DNA from: Chrysochromulina parva
Lineage: Eukaryota; Haptophyta; Prymnesiales; Chrysochromulinaceae
DNA: 17,011 nt
Assembly (NCBI GenBank): GCA_002887195.1
Contig: PJAB01001129.1
Location: 1 to 17,011 of the forward strand
Direction of reading: 5' to 3'
Notes under the pieces: model-generated
Told to the model about the DNA's origin: nothing
Seen by the model: only the letters and a program-made list of their open reading frames with translations
Database searches by the model: none
Made by a program: the position numbers and the translations under genes
Shown here: positions 1-7,506 of the stretch, piece after piece
Layout of the letters: every line of letters begins with the position of its first letter
Position numbering within the stretch: position 1 is the stretch's first letter

Positions 1-1348
1 GGGCCTCGTCGTACATGTCCAGGTCGCTGATCATGAAGAGGGACGAGAAGATCTGGATGAGAGGCATGGTCGAGAAGAGCGTGGTCGGGATGAACATGTA
101 CACGAGCAAAAAGGTCTGCAAGAAGTTCATTCCAAAGGATGGGAATAGCGCCGTGCTGGGCGCCTCGAAGAGGTACCACTGCTCGGTCTGGGAGGGTCGG
201 CCCGCGCCCCACGCGTGGTTGGCGATCGCTCCGATGAGCGAGATGGAGATGGTGACGCAGAAGAGCACGGCGATGTCCACGTTGAGCCGCCGGAGCGTTG
301 TGGGGAACTTGACCACCGCCGCGCTCGAGGTCGCAAAGTTCGCCTTCGTGTCACGCCCCGTGGCCACCACGAGAGCGTACACCCAACTGGTCGAGCGCAG
401 CTGCGTGCCACGCAGCAGCATGTTCTGCGGCGTGACAAGCACCGGCTCCTGCCCCTCGAGGAACAGAAGGCCCGTGAAGTCGTTCACCTTGTCATTCGGT
501 GGCTCGGCGCGGAACGTCGCGCCGCGCAGCGCCTTCAGGCACGTGGCCACTTCGGCGTCAGGCATGAGCGCCGCCGCTTGCTTGACGGCGAGGCGCAGCT
601 TCGTGTCGGACTCGCCGTCGAGCGGCTTGGTGCTAACCCAACACTGGCCGGGTTCGGGGTCGCACGCGCGCAAGAAGACGCAATCGGCCGGGAACGCCTC
701 GCGGTCCTTGACGCGCACGATGTCGCCCACCTTGACGTCAGCCCATGTGGCACTGCGGAACGCGGCGGCGGACCCAGTGCCGCCGCTGCCCGTGGGCTGG
801 TACGCCCCCTTCGTGGCGAGCGTGTCCGCGCCGCAGCGCTCGACGGGCAGCTTATTGGTCAGCGCGTCCGCGCGGCTGCGCGCGTAGTCCTGTATGCCCA
901 TCATTGTGATGTCCATCACCATGAGGATGCCCACGTTGATCCAGATCGTCGAGACGCCACCTGTAAGCGTGATGCTGGGGATGAACTGGAGCGCGCCCGC
1001 AACGACAAAATAAATGTTTGTGCACTTGTACCGCGGGTCGAGCACCTCCGAGAGGGTGAGCGGCAAGAAGGTCTTAGGAGTGTACTTGGCTGACGTTGAG
1101 TTGTTGTTACAGTACGTCGGGTTGCTGCCGAGTACAATAATGTGACGCGGCATCGAGCCGTATGAGTCTCCGACGGGCTGCTCAGTCGGCGGCGCCACGC
1201 TCGCCGGCGCCGGCGGCGTGGAGACCACGGTTACAATGGTCGTCTCCGGCATTCGACACTGGTCGTCTTCGGCATTCGACACTGGTCGTCTTCGGCATTC
1301 GACAATGGTCGTCACCGGCACACGGCGCGGCGGGATCTTGGACTCCAT
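1..1348 (-). CDS. P4-type ATPase (phospholipid flippase), N-terminal part, cut by window edge
   Basis: This is the first ~449 residues of a P-type ATPase of the P4 (aminophospholipid flippase) class, which moves phospholipids to the cytosolic leaflet using ATP. The frame stays open to base 1, so the phosphorylation site and ATP-binding domains lie outside. Numbering from the ATG at 1348: the hallmark STSAKYTPKTFLP segment is just before TM1 (~107-127); TM2 is ~131-152; the actuator loop has LDGESDTKLR (DGES at 244-247); NMLLRGTQLRSTSW is at 309-322; TM3 is ~358-378; TM4 begins ~408 and contains MFIPTTLF. The NxLLRGxxLRNTxW-like signature and the KYTxxTFLP segment are P4-specific. Oddities are DGES where P4 enzymes usually have DGET, and PTTL where PISL is typical. 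The start is uncertain: in-frame ATGs also occur at 1528 and 1153, and the frame is open further upstream. A 23-bp tandem repeat lies inside the first ~40 codons. P4 family assignment is strong; exact N-terminus is weak. Confidence 0.9.
   Translation of the reverse strand, partial: MESKIPPRRVPVTTIVECRRRPVSNAEDDQCRMPETTIVTVVSTPPAPASVAPPTEQPVGDSYGSMPRHIIVLGSNPTYCNNNSTSAKYTPKTFLPLTLSEVLDPRYKCTNIYFVVAGALQFIPSITLTGGVSTIWINVGILMVMDITMMGIQDYARSRADALTNKLPVERCGADTLATKGAYQPTGSGGTGSAAAFRSATWADVKVGDIVRVKDREAFPADCVFLRACDPEPGQCWVSTKPLDGESDTKLRLAVKQAAALMPDAEVATCLKALRGATFRAEPPNDKVNDFTGLLFLEGQEPVLVTPQNMLLRGTQLRSTSWVYALVVATGRDTKANFATSSAAVVKFPTTLRRLNVDIAVLFCVTISISLIGAIANHAWGAGRPSQTEQWYLFEAPSTALFPSFGMNFLQTFLLVYMFIPTTLFSTMPLIQIFSSLFMISDLDMYDEA
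1233..1318. repeat. 23-bp tandem repeat (three units plus a partial)
   Basis: Units begin at 1250, 1273 and 1296, each starting CATTCGACA; the first two are identical and the third has three changes. A partial unit precedes them (1233-1249). The period is not a multiple of three, so each unit is read in a different frame within the flippase N-terminal region, yet that frame has no stop here. Confidence 0.9.
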
Positions 1349-2002
1349 CTGGAATCCTACAATAGTATTCACTTGCGTGTTCACATTCACATTTGCCAAC
1401 GGCAAGTCCCCGGTCCCGTGGAGACACTCCGAGGAGGGCGCAGACAAACACACCAAGACCAAACACAGGTGCTCGCGAGTGCGGGAGTTCCCAGGTAAGT
1501 GGCCGCCAAAAGGCGGGTCACTCAGCATGCCCGCGCGAATGAACAAGCGAATGAATAGAGGTTGGCCCGCAGCGGTTGCGCCCGGCCCTTCTCCATGCGC
1601 ATGCCGCCCGAGCCTGATGCGAACGTCACACCCTCCGCGCGAGGCACCGCCTGACCACTCGAGTGCCCTGCTGGTACCCTGCTGGGCTCTCGCATGCCCG
1701 GTACCGGTAGACCTGTCGTACCTCCTCCGCCTTCCCTGCTCCCCGCGCCTGCGATGGTGCCTGGCGCGGCATCGAGGCTGCCATCGAGGGCCAGCCGCGG
1801 CCTTTGCCGCCGCCTTCGCCGCTGCCGCAGGGCGCTGCCGTCGCCGCCGCCGCCGCCTTACCTCTCGTTGGCGTTGCACGTTCTCTCCATCTCTCGCTAC
1901 GACCAGCCCAATCATGCCGATCATGTGGTCGAGATCCCGGTAGCACCACATAAGTTCACCAGACAACCCATGCCATCGCTTACCATCGCTGAATCCAATC
2001 AA
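1349..2002. other. Region between the flippase and the LRR gene
   Basis: About 650 bp between two minus-strand genes. The flippase reading frame continues open into it, with an ATG at 1528, so part may be coding or 5' UTR. A GCC/CGC-rich stretch lies near 1800-1860. No separate gene, RNA or clear promoter is visible. A donor-like CAG|GTAAGT at 1492-1500 is on the plus strand, where there is no credible exon. Confidence 0.5.
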
Positions 2003-4910
2003 TCACCCTGGTCTCTCTTGCCTCTCGCGCCACAACTTCAGGCTTATCTGGGCCTGCTGCAGGCGCGCCTCGATCCGGTTGATATCCTGCAATGCTTGTC
2101 CGTAGATGCCGCGCTGAACCTCGCCAAGGTGCTGCGTCGCGTCGCTTTTGGAGAAGTCGATGGACGAGAGCTTGTCGCGCATGCGCTTCACCTGCCGAAG
2201 GGAGGTGACTTCCGTGCCGTGCGCCGCGCCGCCGACACCGAAGACGGTCCGAAGGCGCGGCAGTGCGCTCGTGTTGAGCGCTTCGACGAGAGGGTCGATG
2301 CCCGCTTGGTCGAGGTCATTGCCGTCGATAGCGAGCTTCTCGACGTTGGCGAGCGAGTTGGGCATCAGAGCCTGGGTGTGTCGTGGCGTGACTCGATCCC
2401 CACAAGAGGTAAGGACGAGCAGAGAGGTAAGGAGCAGGGAAGCAGAAAGGGAGCCAGCTGGCCACAACCCATAACAATGCAGGCACGCATTCGAGCCAAA
2501 TGCTCCGCGGCTCCGAGTTCAAAACGCGGCCACACACGCGGCAGAAGAGGAGGAAGCTTTTGGCGTCGATGCGGCAGTTCTCGAGTGTGAGCGTTTGGAG
2601 CAACGGCAGTCCTGCGGGGCGCACCCGGCTGAGCAGCTCATGCCGATGTACCGCGGCTGACCAGATCGTAGCCGCCTTTACCTCGGCCGCCGCCACGTCT
2701 GAGGCAGTGACAGGTGACAGGGCCCACGCAAGCACCTGCAGCGGGTGCGCGCCGCCCTCAGACACCTCCTCGTCGTTTAGGTTGTTGTAGCTCAGATTGA
2801 GGTCACGCAGCACGGGCAGCACCGCGGCGCCGCGGCCCGCGTCCGCCACGAACGCACCGCACAAGGTGACGAGACCCTTGCCGCCGTACACATTGTCCAT
2901 CAACGTGAGCGAGCGCAGCCGCGAGCACAGCGGCAGGGCGCACACAAGCTTGCGAAGCTCGACGTCGCCCCAACGACACTTGTTGAACGCGAGCGCTTGC
3001 GCGTGGCCGTAGGCGGTGAGCAAGGCATGCTCGTAGAGTCGTAGAACGATCGGACGGTCCGTCTCGAGGCTCAAGAAGCTCGCGCTCAGCCCGAGCGAGA
3101 AGTCGTCCATGCTAAGTGGCGGATGGCGGGTGCGTAGCCGGTCGCCTACATCGATAACGGGCGGCCACAGGTCCGATCGGTAGGTCTTAAGCAGGCGCGC
3201 CACGCCGTTCTCGAAGAGCTGCCATCCATGCGAAGCGTATCCGGGCTGGTTGAGCGGCACCGAAGTCGAAAGGATGATGACCGTTGTCATCTGATGCGCG
3301 TACCAGAGCTCGAGGTCGACGAGGGACGCCTCGTAGACCTTTTGCTCCGCAGGCGTGCGCCGGCCGGTCATGGGATTCGGCTGCGTCGGCACACGGCAAT
3401 CCATGTCAATCAATGTCAATCCATGTCAATCCATGTCAATCAATGTCAATCAATGGCAATCAGGCAATCCACATACAATCCACATGGCCGGTCATGGGAT
3501 TCGGCCGAGGCAGCGAGCAGCACGGCCAGAAGATGCTGTAGCAACCTCTGGCGACCACTGGCAACTGGCTGTGTGGCTATTCATGCCATGGGGTGGCCAT
3601 CCGCAGGACTCTCACCTGCAACAGCGAGCAGTATGGCCAGAAGACGCCAAAGTCATCCAGCGGTACCTGATCGTGCCCCCACACGCCACGACGCCGCTTG
3701 TCCTGCAAGTCGAGAATGGCATCCGCGAACGCGACGAGGTTGGCGCCCTCTGGGTCCGGCTGTTCGGGGCAGCCGAACAGGTTGAGACGCAGCGAGGCGG
3801 GTGCATGCGAGACGCTAAAGATGGCAAGCCGATGCTCCGACACGAAGCCATGCGGCTGCAGAACATGTTCAGACGAGCACTCTCAGCAGTGATCGGAGGC
3901 AATCCTTGTGGCAATCCTAGGCGATCAGGTGGCACGCGGGTGTGGCATCAGTGGCAATGCTCAGTGGCACAGGCGCACAGCTCAGTGCCACTCACCTGGA
4001 GCTCGGTTAGCTCCTGTCCTGAGATGAACGCCTCCTCAGGCAGCTCCTGCCGCCTCGGCAGCGCAAGCTCATTCATCATGAACCGCCGGTACGCGCAAGA
4101 CGCCTCTGTGTTCTGGCTCAGCGCTTGTGCCCCGCGCATGGCCTCTGCGCGCTCGAGCAGCCATGTGCCGCGCACCAGCCGAGAAGGCAACTGTTTCCCG
4201 TTGGCCCGCGGCCGTAGGGCGTCGTAGATGGCAGCCGCACTCGTCAGGCGCACAAAGCCGGCCGCATGTGACGAAAAGTCTAAGCAGACCTCACCCATGC
4301 TGGCCGCCGCCGCCGTTGGCGACGCCGCCGCGGCCAAGAGGCCGGCATCTGTTCCAGAGCCTTGCCTAGAACCAGTCGAGGGTCGGGCATCGATGGCCCC
4401 TGCTATGGCACTCGCCGAGGCTGCTGGCTTGCTTCGTGGGCTGCTCGTCGCCTTCGAACGGCGAGGGCTCTCGTCGAACCCAGTGAGTTTTGTGCTCGGC
4501 TCGCCCCAGAGGCCGTACGGGAAGCCGAGGGTCTCATTACCGCGCCGATCGTACACAAATGTCTCCTCACGCAACGAATCTGCGAACCTGAAATGGTGGC
4601 GATCAGAAATGGAGACGCCTCCAGCCGGCGCCTGCGGCAATGTGGAGCGCGGCGTTGTGGGGCGCAGCGTTGTGGGCGGTGGCCCCTCCTCTTTGGTTTG
4701 CACCGTGGTCATGGGGCGTGGGCCCAGCGCAGCCCGGCTTCGAAGCGTGGCCTCGAGTTGTAGGGCGTACACGTCCAGATCGGGCCGGGCACAATCCCGA
4801 AGACTGGTGCGGGTCGCCGGAACGGCCGGCCGAGCACACTCGCGAGTAGTAGCCCGGGTCGCTGGCACGGTGGTCGCGCCGCGGGGCGAGAAGAGTGGCG
4901 GCAGCGTCAT
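2003..4910 (-). CDS. Leucine-rich-repeat protein, four exons
   Basis: Spliced model: exons 4910-3996, 3855-3616, 3380-2487 and 2371-2003, giving 805 residues. All three junctions are GT-AG and phase 0, and each joins two different open frames without a stop, which is the main support. The start ATG at 4910 has A at -3; an in-frame ATG at 4940 is an alternative. Residues 1-~300 are low-complexity, with a duplicated VPATRxxxRxCARP unit and Ala/Ser-rich stretches. Leucine-rich repeats of the ribonuclease-inhibitor style occupy roughly 510-740, for example LRSLTLMDN, LRDLNLSYNNL, LQTLTLENCRID and VEKLAIDGNDLD. The last ~60 residues (QDINRIEARLQQAQISLKLW) look like a short coiled coil. Such LRR proteins bind other proteins; no enzymatic domain, signal peptide or partner is evident. 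Orientation is the same as the flippase downstream, but they are probably separate genes. Confidence 0.8.
2372..2486 (-). other. Intron 3 of LRR gene (115 nt, phase 0)
   Basis: The donor is GAATGC|GTGCCT and the acceptor CACCCAG|GCTCTG, with a long C/T-rich tract before the acceptor that includes a duplicated TCCTTACCTCT. The donor is weaker than those of introns 1 and 2, so the exact 5' site could shift. The downstream frame resumes with LRR sequence (MPNSLANVEKLAIDGN). Confidence 0.65.
3401..3460. repeat. 10-bp tandem repeat inside intron 2
   Basis: There are six consecutive 10-bp units of the form CMATGTCAAT (CCATGTCAAT or CAATGTCAAT; the last is CAATGGCAAT). The array is flanked on both sides by GGCAATCC (3395-3402 and 3463-3470). 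Confidence 0.95.
3486..3536. repeat. Intronic copy of the exon 2 / exon 3 junction
   Basis: This 51-bp segment aligns without gaps to the last 32 bp of exon 2 (3616-3647) joined directly to the first 19 bp of exon 3 (3362-3380). There are seven mismatches (44/51), all in the exon 2 part. It lies within the intron that separates those exons. Read in the gene's frame it gives FWPCCSLPRPNPMTG, against FWPYCSLLQPNPMTG in the spliced product. Confidence 0.9.
3856..3995 (-). other. Intron 1 of LRR gene (140 nt, phase 0)
   Basis: The donor is CTCCAG|GTGAGT and the acceptor TTCTGCAG|CCG. It joins ELTELQ to PHGFVSEHR. It holds two copies of GGATTGCC (minus strand) and several CACTGAG/GCCACTGA short repeats. 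Confidence 0.8.
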
Positions 4911-5360
4911 TGTGGTTTGTTCAACTATTTTCAAAAACATTCGGTCAATTTTTGCATGCGGGTCGGGCAATGAGTCCCACAAGAAAAGTCAAGTCTCGTC
5001 AAGTCACAACCCCCCGCCATCTCCGCCCACTCCCTTCCGCCACAGCTGGCTTCCGGAGCACATTCAATTGGCTTCATTCGATTGATGTTGTCTGTTGTTT
5101 ATGCGCGTGTAGACTTGACTCGAATTGATCTCATCACATCTGGACGTATCTTGCAATGAGAAAAAAAGCAAGACGAGTGGCAATCTTTCTTCAAAGGGGA
5201 AGTGAACCCCTTTTCAGCTTAGACAAGATTCCGCAGAAAAGCAGGCTGGACACGCAGAAAGAGGGGTGCTCGCGCGCACTACAGCGGTTTATCCATCGGA
5301 CGCAGTGAAGAGTGTCGACGAGCGAGCTGCACGAGCCATCAAGGCGCATATCGTTCACAG
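4911..5360. other. 5' flank of LRR gene
   Basis: A less GC-rich stretch upstream of the LRR gene start, with no credible ORF. It contains an A-run near 5160 and a small inverted repeat, AAAGGGG / CCCCTTT with a 7-nt loop at 5193-5213. This could hold the LRR promoter; no TATA box is evident. Confidence 0.4.
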
Positions 5361-5738
5361 ATGAGAGACGTTGGCAGCACGCAAGATTCGCTCGACCTTC
5401 TGGCTATCGTCTGCGCGCAGCATGCGCAGGCTCCATCCATGCCAATCATCGTGGTTGCGCCCTGTCCACTCAGGATGCACGAGCGGGACGACGCCGATGA
5501 GCAGCCCATCCAGCACCCCGAAGAGAGTGCGAGGAGATCTGCGTGGCTCCCTCCGCCACTGCGCACGGAAGCGAACCTGGCTAGGATCAGGAACCGCGCT
5601 CGACGAGGCCGTGTCCTCCCTCCGACGCCAAGCGCTACAGCGTCCGGATTGCTTGCAGACGACGGTGGCTGGCTCATTGCCGACGTAGACGTTGTGACGG
5701 GCCACATTGAGTGGCGTTCAACTACGTCTATCGATTGA
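5361..5738 (+). CDS. Possible small gene, 125 residues, unrecognised (weak)
   Basis: An ATG-initiated open frame ends in TGA; the last part reads DGGWLIADVDVVTGHIEW and looks protein-like. No family is recognised. The opposite strand over 5355-5718 is also open and equally protein-like (for example FGVLDGLLIGVVPLVHPEW and WHGWSLRMLRADDSQKVER). That frame has no ATG and would need an upstream exon. Codon third-position GC, counted roughly by eye, is about 66% on plus and 71% on minus, so composition does not decide. One of the two may be real, perhaps as a gene fragment; both could be chance. Confidence 0.25.
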   Translation: MRDVGSTQDSLDLLAIVCAQHAQAPSMPIIVVAPCPLRMHERDDADEQPIQHPEESARRSAWLPPPLRTEANLARIRNRARRGRVLPPTPSATASGLLADDGGWLIADVDVVTGHIEWRSTTSID

Positions 5739-6555
5739 AAGAACCGAGGCGATCGTTAACGTCTTATTACTAGTTCAGATAGCCATGGCAGCGCCGGCTG
5801 TGCGCCACGGCATCGACTGATGCCTCCCCGCAGTATTCCCTGGGCGCATGCGACATCAGAAAATATATTCTAGAGTAGGATGGGGGTATAAGGATGGCTG
5901 GGAGCTGTGCGCTATGGATACTATATGGACGCACGGATCACACAAACAACCTCAGAACCGAACGGACTCACCGACGCGCCCGCGTACATGTATGGCCAAT
6001 GCAGCCACCTCACCACACGTGTCACGGCGGCCGTCTCAAGAGAGGCCACCGGCACAGCAACCGCGACCGGAGCCCGTCGCGGCGCCTCACCACACGTGTC
6101 ACGGCGGCCGTCTCAAGAGAGGCCACCGGCACAGCAACCGCGACCGGAGCCCGTCGCGGCGCCTCTCTTGCCCTTCCCGCTTCTTCCCGCGGCCCTTGCC
6201 GCCTCCACCCTTGTAGCAGAGGTGCAGGAGGGTGCAGGTGGACTTGAGCAGGTCGTGAAGACGGTCCACAACGCCTACACACCGCCTACACAGCCGTGCG
6301 GGGATTGGGGTAATTTCATGTAATTTTCGACAGCCGTGTGTCCCGGCTCCCCCGGTGGAGCAGCAGCAGCGGCGCGGACGCCAGCAGACGATCGAGTAGG
6401 CTGTTTTAATTTTCTAATAAAACGGGATAGCAAGATCAAGTACCCGGGTCCCGTGTGTGTCCCGGCTCCCCCCAGTGTCTTTTTACCGGTACCGGGTTCA
6501 GTAACCGTTCACAGCTCATGTTTGCGGCTGCGAAGGCTCATCAAGTGTGCTGGAT
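5739..6555. other. Gene-poor region upstream of the glycosyltransferase
   Basis: No gene is supported here; overlapping frames are repeat-driven and disagree. It holds a perfect 77-bp duplication (6008-6161) and two copies of an 18-bp GTGTGTCCCGGCTCCCCC (6336-6353 and 6455-6472). There is an in-frame stop at 6502-6504 just before the glycosyltransferase. The stretch after 6300 is likely its promoter and 5' UTR; an acceptor-like TTCACAG at 6508-6514 leaves room for an upstream exon. Confidence 0.5.
6008..6161. repeat. 77-bp perfect tandem duplication
   Basis: Copies at 6008-6084 and 6085-6161 are identical, followed by four bases of a third (CCTC). Each carries the palindrome ACACGTGT, which contains an E-box/G-box CACGTG core. 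Perfect identity suggests a recent event. Confidence 0.97.
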
Positions 6556-7506
6556 ATGTCGGGCACCATCGTCGTGCAAGCGCGACGACCAGTGGATTTC
6601 ATCCTGACAGGCTTCGTGCAGAGCTTCATGCTCCTGCAGGTCGGCTTCTTTGACCTCCTGCGCCGCTTCCGCGGCTGGAGGCTCAAACGCGAGTCCTTGA
6701 TCAAAGGACGTTCTTCCAGTGAGCCTCTGCGCACCGCACTGCAGACCATATCGGTGGTGGTGCCCGCGTTCAACGAGGCGCGGAGCATTGGGATGTGCCT
6801 TGAGACGCTTGAGCGGCACGCGTCCTCGCTCAAGCGCGTGCAGGTTGTCGTCGTCGATGCTGGGTGCAAGGACGACACGATGGCAATTGTTACCGCTTGG
6901 GCAGCCCAAACCAAGGTGAGCGTGCTGACGACGACGTCGTCCGGCGGGCGTGGGCCGGCGGTCGCTGCGGGCACACGTCTCTCAGTGGGCGATGCCATCC
7001 TCGTGCTGCACGCCGACACCGCCCTGCCTGCCAACTGGGACGGCGCAGTGCTCGAGGCGCTCGCCGATCCAACAGTTCTCATGACGGCCTTCTCGTTTGG
7101 CTGCGACCGCGCGCAGCTGAGCTGCCCGGAGAGCCCGCCCGCGGGGCTCGCGCTCATGGAGTGGACCGTCAACCGCCGCTCGCGCTGGTACGAGCTCCCG
7201 TTCGGCGACCAGGCGCTCGCGACGACCCGAGCGACGCTCGATGCGATCGGAGGCTACCCGGAGACATGCATCCTCGAGGAGTTCATCTTGGTCAACCGGC
7301 TGCGCGCGATGAGCGCGGCGGGGCTCGGGCGCATCCTCACGCTCGATGCCACTGCGCTCTGCTCACCACGCCGCTGGGAGCGCTCCACTGTCTGGCGTAT
7401 CAACGCTGTCAACCAGGCGGTGATGCTCTGGCATCGGTGGGGTGCGACGCCTGCGCAGGTCTTCGAATTCTATTACGGAATGCCCGCGCCCGTGCCCGTG
7501 CTTTAG
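6556..7506 (+). CDS. GT2-family glycosyltransferase (TIGR04283-like)
   Basis: A 316-residue family 2 glycosyltransferase, which transfers a sugar from a nucleotide-sugar donor. The fold shows in order: ISVVVPAFNEA (from residue 65); VVVVDAGCKDDT, with the nucleotide-binding Asp at ~101; AILVLHADT with the metal-binding DxD-like HAD (D154); NRRSRWYELPFGDQ (D218); IGGYPE; LEE (E241, candidate base); and SPRRWE (~269-275) before a C-terminal NAVNQAVMLW...FEFYYG. This set matches the rSAM/selenodomain-associated transferase 2 subgroup (TIGR04283), best known from bacteria. Residues 1-64 add a hydrophobic segment (VDFILTGFVQSFMLLQVGFF) that could anchor it to a membrane. The start is the ATG at 6556 with G at -3; a stop lies in frame at 6502. 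It ends at TAG 7504-7506, directly followed in the same frame by a sulfotransferase domain, so it may be one half of a bifunctional enzyme. Confidence 0.9.
   Translation: MSGTIVVQARRPVDFILTGFVQSFMLLQVGFFDLLRRFRGWRLKRESLIKGRSSSEPLRTALQTISVVVPAFNEARSIGMCLETLERHASSLKRVQVVVVDAGCKDDTMAIVTAWAAQTKVSVLTTTSSGGRGPAVAAGTRLSVGDAILVLHADTALPANWDGAVLEALADPTVLMTAFSFGCDRAQLSCPESPPAGLALMEWTVNRRSRWYELPFGDQALATTRATLDAIGGYPETCILEEFILVNRLRAMSAAGLGRILTLDATALCSPRRWERSTVWRINAVNQAVMLWHRWGATPAQVFEFYYGMPAPVPVL
7459..7506 (+). other. Candidate 48-nt in-frame intron whose 3' end is the TAG stop
   Basis: The boundaries are GCGCAG|GTCTTC and GTGCTTTAG|GGACG. The length is a multiple of three, and its AG is the last two bases of the glycosyltransferase stop codon. 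Removing it would fuse the glycosyltransferase to the sulfotransferase (about 587 residues). Against it: the segment encodes VFEFYYG, which matches the usual end of the glycosyltransferase family. Other in-frame options are 7459-7536 (78 nt) and 7442-7540 (99 nt, donor GTGCGA). Confidence 0.4.

Larger units (their letters stand above)
3381..3615 (-). other. Intron 2 of LRR gene (235 nt, phase 0)
   Basis: The donor is TTGCAG|GTGAGA and the acceptor GACGCAG|CCGAAT. It joins PYCSLLQ to PNPMTGRR. It contains a copy of its own spliced junction (3486-3536) and a 10-bp tandem array (3401-3460). Confidence 0.8.

Noticed and set aside
15..1093. Long plus-strand frames over the flippase
   Set aside because: They are antisense shadows; the minus strand shows ordered P4-ATPase motifs and is open to the window edge.
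1492..1500. Consensus splice donor CAG|GTAAGT on the plus strand
   Set aside because: No plausible plus-strand exon precedes it; the strand with coding evidence here is minus.
1694..2590. 298-codon plus-strand frame
   Set aside because: Arg/Pro-rich shadow opposite LRR exon 4 and the region upstream of the flippase start, with no domain.
3395..3470. Possible CRISPR-like array
   Set aside because: The units are contiguous 10-bp repeats with no spacers; a simple satellite in an intron.
5848..6323. Several overlapping plus-strand frames across the 77-bp duplication
   Set aside because: Three frames are open because of the repeat itself; the translated text is the same Arg/Pro-rich unit in different frames and no frame has independent support.
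6516..7172. 218-codon minus-strand frame
   Set aside because: It lies opposite the clear GT2 glycosyltransferase and has no recognisable features.
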